Assembly: GCA_903959355.1 (NCBI GenBank) | Contig: CAJBWJ010000025.1 | Coordinates: 1-62,864, forward strand | Source: an uncultured bacterium | GTDB lineage: Bacteria; Patescibacteriota; Microgenomatia; UBA1400; PJMF01 | DNA length: 62,864 nucleotides | Direction: 5' to 3' | Shown here: in pieces, positions 16,101 through 31,100 of the stretch | Layout of the letters: every line of letters begins with the position of its first letter | How positions within the stretch are numbered: position 1 is the stretch's first letter | Translations under genes and position numbers: made by a program | Notes under the pieces: model-generated | Told to the model about the DNA's origin: nothing | The model's input: only the letters and a program-made list of their open reading frames with translations | Databases searched by the model: none

Positions 16101-19100
16101 AAGGATCCTCAACAACATATTCATCTGGCAAAGCAGTGTTCAAAATAACAGTTTTAACTTCAACTGGAGGTTGTGCTGCTATTGAAGTTGGAGATGGAGA
16201 TGGAGACGGTGACAAAGAAACACTTGGAGACGGAGATGGCGACGGTGACAAAGAAACACTTGGAGACGGAGATGGCGACGGTGATGCAGTTAAAGTCGGA
16301 CTAATAGTTTCTACAATTTGAGTTGGAGATGTTTGATTTGAAACAGTTTCTAATTGAGCATTAATTGTTTGAGAATAAATTGTAAGAAATACTCCAAGGC
16401 CAATAGATAAACCTCCTATTCCTAGTAAAATCTTTTTCCAAAAACCACTAATTAAATCATCATTTTCTGTACTTGGGGCTACAGAAGGAGATGGAGTAAC
16501 TGCGCTAGGTGATAAAGAAACACTTGGAGATGGAGACACACTAGGATCAATTGCTACTGAAACGGATGGGCTTACTGAAGGACTAACATCAACTTTTTCT
16601 TCTATTTTTTTACTGTCTTTGGTTAAACTAGAAATTTTTTCTACTAGTTCATCAAAAAATATTCTTTGTCTGGTAGAAATCGCAAAATCTCGCAAAAAGA
16701 CTCTTATCGAACTGATTCCACTTGAAATAACAGTATTTTGTAATTCAAGTAAACTCCCACTGATGATAATTCTTTCAAATTTTCCATCTTTTCCTTCTTT
16801 AAAGAAGGCCCATGATTGAAGTCCCTCTATATCTTTGCTGACATTGCCAAACAATAAATCTGCCACATCTTCAACTTCATCAGAAGTTAGATCTTTATAT
16901 TTAACAGTTGAGCCAAAACCGAAGATGCCACCTTCTCTGATACTCATTTTCTTACTATTAAGCATTTCTTCAGCCAGAATCGTGGCTCTATAAACAGAAT
17001 CTATAGCACTATCAACATCTGCTCTGGTCTTTCTGATCATGGCCTCACGAGTATTTATCCAAGCATTAAGATACAACTGCACACACTGATTTTGCATGCC
17101 ATGAGCATTAACCACCTGATTACGAGTGTCGCCTAATTGCTTTATAGCTGCTTTTTTCTTAGCTTCTGCCTGTTTAGCTAGATCTGCTGCTTTTGTTTGA
17201 TCTCCAGCTGTTTCGGCTATTAAAGCTTGTTCATTGAGAGCATTGGCTTCGGCCATTAAATTATCAGAAATTTGCACACCATTTTTAGTAGCTTCGCGAA
17301 CTTGAGCACAATCAGAGCACAAATCATTAAAAGCTAAGCTATCAGCATTAGACATCTCTCCCTGGAAAGATCCTGGGTTTGTGCCATGAGCTATGGCATC
17401 AATAAATTCATAACGAAGTGGAGCAACTTGCTTGAGATATTCTGGAGCAACTGAATACAAAGCTATAACATCTGCTAAATCTTCAGTTACAGCACGATCG
17501 TGTTGATCTCCACCAGCATCCTTGTAAGAATAATAGGCTTTCGCATAGTCAGTTGGTGGCAATTCAGTTGAACCTTTAGTTGAACCATAAAAATTATTAT
17601 CAAAAGAAGTAAGTAGTCTTGATTTGACGTAATTGCCATTAGCATCTTTTTCATATTTAATGATGTGACCAATTTCATGAATTAAAGCTGCTATAGATGC
17701 CTTATCTGACAAACCAATGTTAGATAATATCTTCTGCAAATGACTCTTCGTTTCATAATCAGATGTAAATTTAATAGATCCAAGCCACTGACCATTACTC
17801 AGAATCTCACTACCAGAAATTCCATAATAACTTTCACCACCATCAATTGTGCCAGGCTCCATTTTTTCTAATCTTATTTGATCAGTTTGCAGATAAGAAT
17901 AAAAAGGCGCTACCTTTTCGAAAGCAGATTGATAAGCAGATAAGTCTTTAGAATTAATTGATTGACTGTATTCTGCAAAATAAAAACCAACTTTTTGATT
18001 ATTACTATTAACAAAAGTTAATTCTGGTATATTTTCAGCATCCAACACTTTATTAGTTTTAGAAGAGTTGAAAAAAGATGCTGTTAAAGAGTCTGGGGCC
18101 GCTGTACTTAAAGAGCCATTTACCTTAGAAACTGTAGAAATGTCGCCTTGCGAATCTGACTGGGAAACAACAGTTGGAGAATAAATCTTGAAAGCTAACT
18201 TAGATATTTCTGTAATAATTCCAGGAGTAACATTATATTGTGTCTTATTGTCCAAGGCATTATAAATAACAATCGTATAGGCATCGCCATTTGGAAGTGT
18301 CACTATTGCAACATCTGAAGCTGTGAAAATGTCATCCTCTAAAACTGTCCCTGTTTTGTGAGCCATTTTGGCTTTAATTTCTGCTGTCAATCCAGCTCCA
18401 ATTCTAAAATCGTCATCTTTAGAATAAGTCTTCATCAAATTCAAAATATAATCAGTGCTAGTTTTTGATAAACCAGATTTATTAGCATAAAGATTTTCAA
18501 GAATGATGGCCATCGACTCTGCACTCGCACTTCTAGCATATCCGTCTACATCTTCTGTATAATATAAAATTCCATTTATGCCTATTTCTTCAAAATAAGC
18601 ACTCATGTCTTTTTGAGTAGAAGCATTAACAAAATCAACAAGTATAGATGTTGCTTCTTCTTCTGATTGAATCAGCATTGCTTTCATAAGTTGCGCAATA
18701 ATTCTGTCTTGACCTTTTGGAGCAATTTGCAAAGCTTGTTCTAAACTAATATTTTGCGATTCAAAATACCTCATCACCGCCATAGCCACTGGCACTTTAA
18801 TTGTTGAAGCAGCATGAAAAGATTTATTTTCCTGGTAAGAATACCCTGCTTCAGTTGAACCAATCTTATGTATGTAAGCTCCCCATTCTCCAGGAGCTTC
18901 TTCTAATATTCCTGTAATTTCTTGCTCTATTGCCTTAATTTCTTGATCACTTAGAGATGATTGCTGTGTTGGAATCGCATTTACTGCTGGAGGTGCAACG
19001 ACGGTTGGAGCTTTTTCAACTACTGGAGGTTGCGCAACAACTGCTGGAGCTTCAACAACTGGAGCTTGCTCCACAGGAGCTTGTGCTTGTGGAGCTTCAA

Positions 19101-22100
19101 CGGTTTGAACAATGGCTGGTTTATTGTCTACTGGATTCACTTTGGTACCCTGAGGAACCACTGAGAAGTAAACAATTGAGGCAACAACCATTGCAGACAA
19201 AACTGCCGCAACAATATTTCTTGGTTTACGAATGTTTAATTTTGGCAAATTAATTTTTGAAGCAAATCTCTTAGCAGCCGCCTTCTTAGCCCATAAATAA
19301 AGACCGGTTCCAAAGGTTCCAAAACCAACGGCTGCTGCAGCTGCATTGCGACCCAAACTCTTCCTGAAGTTATTGAGTCCATTACCTAAACTCTTAAGCG
19401 TTTCTGCTGGTTTAAATTCTTTTTTGTCTGCAACTGGAGCGATAGCGACTGGAGCAACACCACTAATTTCTTGCTTCTTGGCTTCTATCAAAGAAGTGAG
19501 TTTATCAGCCTGCATAATTAATTTGGCAGCACTGGCACTTGAAGAGTCAAAAGTGTATGGCTGACCAGTTAGAGTTATGTATTCAGAAATGAGAGTCTCT
19601 GCATTTGTTCTCAATTTACTCATGTAGTCACTTCTTTTTTGTAGAGTGTCAGCAAAAGCATTAATTTTTTCAAGAATATTATCTTGATTAAAATCGGAAG
19701 TCATTAAATAATCCAAGCCATCTACAACTCTCGCTAAATTACGATTTAATTCAGACAAAGACACTGAGCCGATTGATCCCTCAACTTCAAAAGCAGCAAT
19801 AACTGGCTGAATTTCTGTTAAAGCCAATTCTAATTGTTCTTGTTGTTTATCAGAGATAAAATTAGTTCTCATCTGTCTAACAATTTCTCTAATGCCAATT
19901 CTTAGAGAGTCTCCAATATATTCTTGACTACTCTTTTGTAATTGGACGTCTTTCAATGTTTTTAATTCTCCAGCCACTAATTCTTCTGTCAGATTTCCAG
20001 CATCTTCTTTAAATTCAGCCCATTTTTTAAGTTTCTGAGTCATTTCTTCAAAATCAGTCTTAGCTTGAGCATCTAGAGGAATGTTTTGTACTGGAGTAGT
20101 TAGACCAGGTAAACCAACGGCTTTAGTTATCATGAAACCATCGGCTAAAGTTTGACGAATAAATTGAGTTGCTTCATAGACAGACTTTATGGCTGAATTA
20201 GTATCGGCTAAAGTTTGCCTAATCAAAGCTTCACGTGCTCCAACCCAAGCATTTAAATAAAGTTGAACACATTGGTTTTCCCAACCATGATCATAAATTA
20301 CTTGGCTACGAATATCATCTAATTGTTTAATCGCAGCCTGTTTTTTGGCTGCAGCTTGCTTGTCAAAATCCACAGCTTGCTTCTGATTACCTGCGGTTCT
20401 GGCAGCAACAGCTTGTTTACTAAAAACATCAGCCTCAGCTAGAAGACTGTCAGCAAGTTCTACACCAGCTTTGGTTTGTTCACGAACGAGATCACAGTCG
20501 GAACAGAGACTGTTTAAATATGAACCAGCTTCATCTAACAAATTGGCAGGAGCAGTATTTAAAGATTGTCCCTGAAACAAACTTTCCAGATAAGTAATTG
20601 CGTCATTCAATTTGTTTACATCTAATAAATTAATGGATTTTATTAGAGACTGAACCAATAAGGAATCTACTCCATTGATTCTTTGTAAAGCCAACTTGAA
20701 TTCAAAAAGTCTACTTCCAAGACTTGTTGGATCATAATTAAGTAAAGATTTGGCACTAACATATTTCATGGCTTCAGCAAATGTTCCCACAGAACTGTGG
20801 GTAAAAACTCCAGCATCAGGTACATAAAATTGATTTGTTACTCCATCAAATTCAGGATTACTAACTAGTTTCTCCAAGTAATGAGCTAATTCATGAACTG
20901 AAACTCTTGTGTAGTTACCTGCCAAACTTCTTTGCAAATAAAAGGTTTTTTTAGTTGAACTAGCATTACTATTGTCATATCCACTAAAAGCTCCAGCAAA
21001 ACCATCTACTCCTTCTACAAAAGCAACTTCTTCTATGCCAAATGTTTTTGCAATTTCCAATATTTTCTTTCTAGCAAATTCTTCACTAGCTGTTAAATCT
21101 TTGGCAACATATTTTTCTGGATCTTTAAAGAAACTGTCCATTCCTACATAAGCATTGACCATGCTGGCCGCTTGAGCAACACGAGCAGTGTCAACCTCAC
21201 TCAAAGGCTGTTCAGAAACTTGTTCCACTTCAATTCCCAATTCTTTGGCCATTTCCATTTCTTTACTTACTCTAGACTTAGTACCCAATTCATTGGATTT
21301 TTTAGCAATTTCAGCTTGAACTTGTAATCTTTTAAGCAGCATGCTGGTGGTTTTTTTAGAATCATCAGTAGTTACGTTTAGGTTTAGAATCAACTTCAAA
21401 ATGCCATTTTTCCAATCCATCTCTTCTTGATTAATTAGAGATTGCAATTCTTCAGTAGATAATTCATCTATTTTTCCATCATTAATTTTTTTAATAATGC
21501 CTATCAATTCAACGTCCTTCCCCAAATCAAAAGCGTAAGAATAATTTGGTGACGAATACCAATCTAAAGGTAGAGAAGTAAAAACAAATTGTGGATTTGT
21601 TTGAGTAATTGCTTTTTGAGCCAAAGCTTTAAAGAAAGCTATTGCTAAATATTTTTGAATTTGTGGCAAATAATAAGATTCATTCTCAAATGATCCTCTA
21701 TTACGAATAAGTGGTAATGGAATTTGAATATTAAGATGCAAATCACTCACATATTTTCGTAAATCTTTTGGAATTAACTTTAAATATTCATCTTTTATTT
21801 CCTTAACTCTTAAGCCATTCCTATCAATAATTTGAAGAGGCATATCCTTGGTTTCATAAATCTGAATCTTTCCTTTGTTGACAACTGTTTTTGTATCTTT
21901 ATCGAATAAATTTAAATCTACATCGGCAAGCAACTTCTTTCCCTCAACAATTAATTCCTCTTCTTTTCCATCTGCTGCCTTAATATAAATTTTGAAATTA
22001 TCATTTTGAGACATACCAGCAAACATTTTCCAAGATTGTCTGGAAGAAATAGCCTCAAATTCAGGAATTGTATTTTCAGCATATTTAATTCTACGCACCG

Positions 22101-25100
22101 TTACTCCAGTTGGTAAATTTTCTCCAGCAAGATCTTTAAATCCTACTAAGACTAATTTTTCTGGATTTCCAGCGTCATTCTTTTTAACTTCAAAGAAGAA
22201 TTGATAGGCTCTATCTTCATTGACACTAACTATTTCCACCTTATCTACTCCTTCAAAGATTGTGTATTTACCTGTGCCAAAAAAGCCAGCCAAATCAATT
22301 TGTTGTCCGATTGATTTGGTAGATTTTGGAATAAGAAGAGCTATCTCATCAAGCGCTCCAGTTCCATTGTCATAAGCTTCTTCCACATACTCTCTGATGC
22401 CATTTCTAACTCTTAGATAAAAATCAACCACTAGCTTTCCAGCACGACCCCTAGTAGCGTCTTTTGCATTCTGAGTAATTTCAGCAGTATGAGCATCACC
22501 TTCTCTTTGCACTGCAATGTTCTTTAAAACTTCAGATTCTAAATTTTCATCAATTTTTGGAACATTTGTGGCAAAACCAGTAACTAATTCTTCTAAATTA
22601 TTAACAGGTTGAGACAAACTGCCTTTGGCCTGATTCATTTTGATGATTTGAGAAACTTGAAGACCTTCTTCTGGTAAATTAATATCTCTACCAGTGGCTT
22701 GCTCTCTGTCATCAAGTCTAAGCTGATCAACATCTCTACTTAAAAATATAAATATAGATCTGAGATCAGCTGGGATATTATCAATATCTTCTTTGCTATA
22801 TCTTCTTAAATATATGTCTAGAAGTCTTATATTTGATTTAAAAGAACCGACAATCAAATCAAAAAATTTCTTTCTTTCGCCTGATCTTAGGGCCATTATC
22901 TTTGCAATTTGTTGGCTTACGATTTTTGGATCTGACCATTCTCTCCCTGCAATTTCATCAAAGAATGCCGAGATGTGCAGAATTTGAGTGTAGCCATATC
23001 CTTCATTTTCCAAAGCTTCGATTAAAGGCCTACATGCTCTGTTCATATCAATAGATTTTTGTCGCAAGAATGGAGTGATGTAAGCAGACAAAGATAAATC
23101 GCTAGTTTTTATATCTAAAATAGTGTGGTCTGCTTTCATAAATGAAAAAAGAGAAAGACTCAAATGTTGATAAGCATATGATTTGTCATAAGGTTCAAGT
23201 GAACCGTATCTTTTATTGAAATCTTCCAAGAAAGCCTGCATATTTGGAATTTTGTTGGCATTTTTAATTGCCATATCAATTGGACCATTGCTCAAATCAA
23301 TTTCTGAACCGTTTGTTGCATAACTTAGAACTTGAGATTTGAGATATTCTTCTTGTTCTACATACATTTGCTTGATACTAGAAATAAATTCCTGTCTATG
23401 TTCTTCAGGAACTGAGTTCAAAATTGGCATGTATATATTTCTGAATTCTTGAATATATCTATCTCTGTTTTCTTGATTTTCACCAATAATTTTATTTAAT
23501 ATATCAGCTTTATTAACACCATTGATTTGATTAAATTCAGTTAAACCTTTTGTTTCTAGACTTTCCTTTGTATCGGCACCACTTTTAAGATCATCTATTA
23601 TTCTGCCAAGTTGGGTTTGATTTATTTCACCATGAAAGGTGATTACAACTTGTTTATTATTTTTATCTTTCAGAAGTACAAAAGAAGTTTGATTTGTGCC
23701 ATAAATATTACTTTTTATTACGATAGCATCACCATCAGAAACCACAGTTATATCCCCTTTGGTAAACTTAGGATCAATGCTAACAAGCTCTGAATAACCA
23801 TTTCTTAAGTCAAAAATTTCCATATTTGGAGATTCGCCAACAAACAAAAATCTGCCTTCAGGATCCATTGTCGCCTTGGAGACAATCCTTGAAGTTACTT
23901 TCCCTCCATAATTTAGGGTTATGTTTACACCAGCAGTTCCATAGCTAATTATTCTAGGCACTCCATAAGCGTCATCTAAATGTGACAATGATGCACTTTT
24001 AGAAAAGTTAATCATTTGAATATCTTTTTTCTGATTCTCATTCGTCACTGTTCGATAGATATAAGAAGAAAGCTTATCATTTTCTATTTCAATAAAACCC
24101 TGATCTTTCAAGTTAGATTCATTAAGAGTTGGAGCAATGAATGCAGTAGGATCAGCAGTAAACACAAAATTACCTCCAGCATCAAATAAAGCTCTACCTT
24201 TTGGAAAATCTAGTCTTATTTCAGCACCGCGAAATTTATCTATACTATAAGGACCAGGAGGATCATTAATTGTGAACCAAACTTTAAAATCATTTTTGTT
24301 CAATGATTCTATAAGATTCTCTTTGAAAGTATCAAATTCACTTGTCAAAAAACGAGGATCGTCAATCATTTGCGGGAAAAAAACTTCTACAATCTGACCA
24401 TTTATTATTCCAAAATAAAAAAGTCCATTTGGACCGCTCACGATATCATCAAAACCTATTGAATAACCACCATAGCCAATTGTTTTATTAAGATAAAAAG
24501 AATAAAAATGTTTTTTGCCATTTTCAATAATAATTGCATTTTTTTGTTTAGATTTTAAAAATGAAGAGCTTGTAAATTCTATTTCTTCTTTGAGAAGAAG
24601 AGTGTACTCATTACTAAATTGTAAAGTTGAAAATTCATTTTGGTCATAAGCTGTTTTTGTATAATAGTTACTTCCACGAGAGTTATATGAATAAACCCCA
24701 GCTTCAGCGCCAGATTCAAGAATTAGTGCGCCACTTTTAACATCTAGAACTCCACCATTTTGATCAACTAATATTTCACCAGTTGGAGCGCCAGTAAATG
24801 GCTGAAGAGTTTTTTTATAATTAGTATTGGTAGAAGGATTTACAAAACTACTTGAAAAATCGTTTGCTAAAAATTTATTTACAATATCTGAATCAATATT
24901 TCCCTCGTCTACTTTTACATTCAATTCGTCTTTCGTAATTATTTCTACATCTTCTATTCTCAAATTCTGTTCCACAGAACCAATTTCATAATCAGTTACA
25001 ACCTGATCAGCTGTTATGATATCTATTCTTTCTGCTAAATCTAAAAATTCTTGTTGCTCCTCAGTGTTTAATTCTCTTTGAGATCTTAAGTCATTTAACT

Positions 25101-28100
25101 CAATAAATCTAGCAAATGCATAAACATTTTTTGGTAAAACGACCATCGATCCATTCTTAATTACTGGCAAACGATCAATGGCTGTATTCAAATGCCAGGC
25201 ACCATTGAATGCGCGTGCTAAGCTAGTTGCATTGTCATCAAAATCAACAAACACTAATGGCAATTTGCTAGCACCACCAACAGTAATGTTGCTAACTATT
25301 TTTGCTCCTAAATAATTTTTCAAGTAATAAGATTCATTCCAATCAAAGACATCCTTATTTAGAAAAACAGTTTTATTTCTATCAATTGCAATTGATGAAA
25401 AGCTGGCCTCATCAGTAAAAATTAAATATCCATCTTTTCTTAGAGATACCAATATATCTTTAATTTTATCTTTTGTAGCACCTTTGATACTGTTAATTGT
25501 TTTTTTATAACTTGGATTACCACCTTCCAAAAATTCTATTCCAGCAATAATGGTGTTTATATATTTTATTTTTTCTAAAGACTGCAGCTCACTGTTTGAA
25601 ACAATTCGATCGACCATGTCATCTATGGCAACTTCAAAATTACTCATTTTACCTGATTCAGACTTTGAATTAATTATTAGGCTATCTCTGGACTCTGGAA
25701 CTTCAACTAAGTTAGCCAGTTCTAATAATAGATTGCCGGACACTAAAGAACCTTCAACCTTATTGCTTGGTAAAACAAAAGAAACAATTCCTTCTCTATT
25801 TCTAGAGAAAATAATTCTTTTTTCTTCATCATTACCTAATTCTTCAAAAATAAGTCCTAATTTAGTCTTTTCTTGCTCAATTTGCTGTTCATTTAAAGGC
25901 TCGGTAACTTTGGAGCCTTGCTTTGGCACAAACATTCTGCTTAAAAGAGCTTCGTTCATGCCAGTACCGTTATCAATTATTTCTATCGAATTAGAATTAG
26001 CTTTAACGTAAACAACATTATCTTTTGGATCATTAACTATGCCACCCTTGCTATAAGGAATAATGCTTCTTTTTTTGTTGTAACCATTTATTAATTTGTA
26101 ATCATCTCCTCCAAAGCTAGTAAATATTTTTAATCCTGGTACAAAAGAGTATTTATTACGAACTCCGCCGACAATCTTTTCTTGTGAAATAGTTTTTACA
26201 TCGTTGAGCTCACTATTTAATTTCGCGATATCGTCTTTAACGCTTAATTTGATCTTAGTGCCATGATCCAAATCAAAAGCAAAATCTCTCTTAGCATCAT
26301 CTTTGCTAAGTTTTTTCAAACTAATGTTATATCCGGATTCATTTTTACTTACACGGAGATAAAGAACACTCTCTGATCCAGCAGAAGTAGTTAGAACTTC
26401 GACATTGTCTTGACCATTAGTATCCAACCAAGCCAAAATTTGTTTAATACCTTTACCAAATTTACCAATACTATTACCTATCCCTGGAATAGCATCTATG
26501 CTATTAGCAACTGCTTCATAAATTGATTGCTCCATTGAAGAACCACTTTGTTGATTTATTTCTACCGAAACTCTTGGATCCAAATCACTACCTGGGACAA
26601 CTTCTTCAACGCCAGCAATTATTTGTACGATGTCTTTTCTATAAGAAGAATCTAGTAAAATACCGTATATATCTTCATAAAGCTTGGTCTCTGAATATGT
26701 ATTTAATGGTAAATTTGTGGCTTTTGCCAAATCAAGAATTTGTTGCTTTGTTAAATTCTTGAGAGCTAAATTGTTTTGAGCGACAAGAAATAAATTGTAA
26801 TCTACCCCTTGATTAGAACTACTAGTTTCATCTGTATTTATTAAACTTTTAATTTGCTGTATCTGCTCTCTTAAAGAAATCTCGCCAGCATCTAAATTAT
26901 AATTAAATTTCTTTTTTGTGGTTGTAAGATAGCTTTGAGCTAATTGCTTTAATTCACTTCTCAATGAAGTTAAATTTGCTTTAACATCAGTTAGTTGTTT
27001 GGCAAAATCTTTAATTTCTGTCCACCACTTCTTATTTTCTAATTTAGAATTTTGGAAAAATTTTGTTGCACGGTCAACAGTTCTTAATGCTTCATTGATT
27101 TCTCTGAGACTTAAAGAGCCAATCATGCCTGGCTGTCTCAATTTGGAAAAGACTGGGTCGTATTTTTTTACAAAATCAATTAATTTTGTATTACTTTTTA
27201 CTGCATTACTTGCTTTAGATTTAAAGTCATTTACATCTTTAAAACTCGCACTATCTTGATTAATGATAATCATGCCAAGAATATCTTCAGTGGAACCTTG
27301 AAAAAAGACATAATCCAAGCCAGATGATTTTTCTAAAGCATCTATCTCAATAATTAAATTAGATAAAATATCCAACTGCTTCTCATAGTCACCAACAGTA
27401 ACAATGTTCACATCAATTCCTAATGATTTAAAGAGCTCAGAAATTTTTGTAAACTTTCTTTGTTGATCATTCAGCCACTGATTGGCATCTATCTCAGTTT
27501 TCCATGAATTAACTAAAGAGCTTTCAGCACCAATTTGCACAGCTTTATCACGAAGTGCACTGAGAGCTATTCCATCTTCTGGAGAATTATTTATTTGATC
27601 ATTCTCATTGACATATGATTCATTCATTTGTTGCAAATCAACAAGTGCTTTTTCAAGTTCGTCGGCAGTCATAGCAGCTAAATCATATTCAAGAATTGCA
27701 CCCTTAGCCTTCAGTTCTTCCATTATTGGATTGATTTTACCTATGAGTTCTTTTTTACGATTTGTTTCTTCCAATAGTTTTGAGGCATCATCTAGAGCAG
27801 CTTGGATTTTTGCAGATAAATCAATGGTTCTGTCAGCTATACTCAACAAACCATTTAAAGAAACAAAGTTTGGAGTAATCTTGCTTATATTCAAAATAAA
27901 AGCATTCCTAGTAAATTTATGTTGATTAAATGCTTCTAAAACTAAATCAAGCAGTTTCTGACTAAGAACAGAGACGTCACTTAAGGCTTCGTTTCCTAAT
28001 AAGAATGGTTTAACTTGAATACCTGCTTGTCTAAATGAATTCAAGAAATTGGACACTTCTCTTTGAGCATCGAGAAGTGCTTTGGCTTTTTGTAAAAGCG

Positions 28101-31100
28101 CTGTTGACTGCAAAAGACCATCCTCTAAACCAGTTATTGTTTGATTAGTATTTGCCTGAGCGCTTAAAAGATTGGCTACGTTTAAAACTGATAACTGATC
28201 TTGTAGCTTAGATCCAGAATTAGCTGCAGCATCAGTGTCTAAATTATTTTTTTCAATTTGTTTGTTAATTTGACCAAGCTGTGCGCTTATGTTTTCAAAT
28301 TCTGAACGCAATTGACTTAGCTTTTGTCTACTAGATTCTGATTGCTCATTAGCTTCAATTAATACATCAGATAACGGTCTAGCCAAAATTACTCCTAATT
28401 GTTGCTTTGGAAGACCAGCTGCAATCGCCACATTTAATTTTTCTATTCCTGGAACTGTTTGAGTGAAAGTTCTCCCTCTGCTTTTGCCTTTCCCGTATTT
28501 ACTGTCATATGATCCAGAAAGTGCGCCATCAACATTAGTTACTCTTGAGTCTTTTGGCACTGCTGTCTCACTGTGACCATGCACTAAATGCTCTGCATTG
28601 TAAGTTTCTAAGAAATAAGAGACATCCCCTGCTAAATCGAAACCTTCTCTTTTAGTTAGATCATGCAACAATAATTCCAAATCTTTTAATCCCGATTGAT
28701 TGCTCATTATTGAACGTATTCTATTGTTTACATCTTGAACAGTTTTTCCATACGCTGTGTAAGCAGTGGTATCACTATGAAAACGTAGAACGCCATCATC
28801 TATAGTCATAGCATCTAGATTCATAACCCAATTTGCTAAATCTGGATGATCAAAAAGATAAATCACTTCTTCTGGAGTAATTCCTGGGTTCATTCCAGTA
28901 AAACTTCCTGCCTCTGCAGCAGTGTTTTTATCAACATTTGGCCTATTTGCTAATATATCTTTCATTCGCCAATATGCAAAAATAGCATTTATATCGTGAT
29001 TTCCAATTAATACCTTAACTCTAGGAGTTCCGTCAGCAAAATTTCCAGCTTGCTTTTGCAAATTCATGATACGCTCTGCTGTTTCAGCAGCGCTGACACC
29101 AGCTGGAGCACGATCAAATAAATCTCCGGTAAGAACTAAGTAATCAGTCGGCCCACCAATCCATTTTTCATTACTATCCAATAAAGGTTTGCTTATTCTT
29201 TCTCCGCTTTCGTTCGTTGAGCTTCCACTAAGCAATCCAACTAAAGCCTTCCAGTCTCCGTGCACATCTCCGATGGTAATGATGTCTCGACGAGTTACTT
29301 CATCTTCCTGCAAGGATATCTGCAAACGATTGGTAGCTGTATGTCTGGCAACAAAGAAATCTTCTGTAACTGTACCTAAAATATCTCTTATATAGCCATC
29401 AGCTCCTTCTGGATCATTTTTAAATTCAGGAAGATAACTAAACTCTCCAACCACATAACTCAAAGCTGGCTGTAATTTATATCTAGCAAATTCTCCTTTA
29501 ATTGTTTGCGTGATTTGCATGCGCACGGCTGCTAAATCTTTATTATTTTCTCTGCTAAGAGAAAGAGCTAACGTACGCAGAGATTGATTAATATTTTTAT
29601 CTAATTCTACGACAACCTTATCTCTAATTTTTTGTGCTGCTGCTGCCTGCTGCTCTTTTGTGAAAGCTGGCTTTATCTGACCGGATAAAGCGGTAGCTTG
29701 ATTGGAAATTTCTTTAGATCTAATCAAAAACTCATCTCTTTGGCCTTGGAGTTCTTTTAGCTTGGCCTGTAATTGAGTGGTGTTGTTTTTAATATTTTCT
29801 AATTCTTGGTTTATCTCTCCAGAGAGTTTTATTTTTTGCTCTAAATCTTTTAAAATTGCTTTCGCATCACTTATTTGCGAATTTAAATATTTCACTTCAG
29901 CATTGATATCTCCATAATCTTTAGCTAAAGTATCAAGTTGAGTTTTTTCTTCTGGGCTCAATATTGCAATTCTATTAGTTGGAACAGTTTTTAACTTAGA
30001 AGCTAAACTAGAAACTGCTTGTCTAAATCCAGCAGTTTTTTGCCAAAGTTGTTTAGCTCTATCCGATAATTGCTTGATTCTTTCTGATAAAGAAACTGAC
30101 GAAGTTTTGTTATTTTGAATTTCTGGTACAGATTGAGTGCCAGCATCAGCAACAGGCGCTAAATTTTCTTTTTTATTTTCCAAAAGAGCCTTTGCTTCAT
30201 TCCATGCTTTAAGAGCTCGATCAGCACTAACATTAAGTCCTCCAGCTCTCTCAGGAATACTAGCCAATAATCTGCTTACTCCACTTCTTAAATTACTGAG
30301 ATGAGTGCTTAAGCCAATTTGCACATATTTGACATCGTCGGCATATTTTTCTTTAACTACAGGAATTGCTTCGGCAGTAAAATCTTTTTGATTTATGGAT
30401 TCATTTTCTGCCTGAATTACATCTACTTGTTTTGCAAGAGCTTCCATAGCAGCAAGCAATTCTTGCTGTTTTTTGTTGGCTTTAGTTTTTTGAAGTTCTT
30501 GATTTAATTTATTAATTTCATCAGCCACAGCTTGCATCTCTGCTGCTTTTTCCAATAAAGCGTCTGCTTTTATCTGTAAAGCTGTATTGTCAATTTCTGC
30601 TTTATTATCAGTCATGAAAGCTTGCTCATTGAAACTATCAGACCAAGCAACTGGAAGATTGGCTAATGAAGCGGCACTCACAGTAAAAGTACCACCTCTC
30701 TCTGAATTGACAAAGAAACTCTTGATTCCATCAGTTCGATAGTTATCAGCTAATTGTTCTGTAGTTTTAGCTTTTGCCGCAGCATCTATAGCAGTTTGGT
30801 CAGCTTGAGCTGCTTTTAAATTTTTAATTTGTTGATCTATAGCGTCTTTTTCTGCTGGTTCTGTAGCGGCGCCAAGCTGTTCAATGAGTTTTTCTATTTG
30901 AGCTTGGTAACCTGCAGCAATCGCTGTTTTATTATCTTCAACAGCAGCAGCATTTTCAGCTAAAAGCTTTTCTTCATCAACTGCACCATTCCACAAGTTG
31001 GAGGCAAATGTGGCAAAACCAATATTTCTAGAAGAATTATTTTGTGACGATTGGTTTGAGCTGTTGTTATTTGTGGTGGTGTTTCTAGTATTATTTGTTC

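Noticed and set aside
16205..16288. Regular 36-bp repeats considered as a CRISPR array
   Set aside because: Repeats are directly adjacent without spacers and encode a Ser/Pro linker in frame; no cas genes are present.
18222..18927. Antibiotic-resistance beta-lactamase
   Set aside because: Only SxxK and KTG are evident; SDN and the Omega-loop glutamate are unclear, and it is one domain of a giant protein, so a wall-related or other serine hydrolase is likelier.
18957..19253. Plus-strand ORFs (e.g. Leu/Gln-rich 98 codons) inside the giant gene
   Set aside because: They are antisense shadows of the Pro/Ala/Val-rich linker; composition is explained by the opposite strand and they lack start signals.
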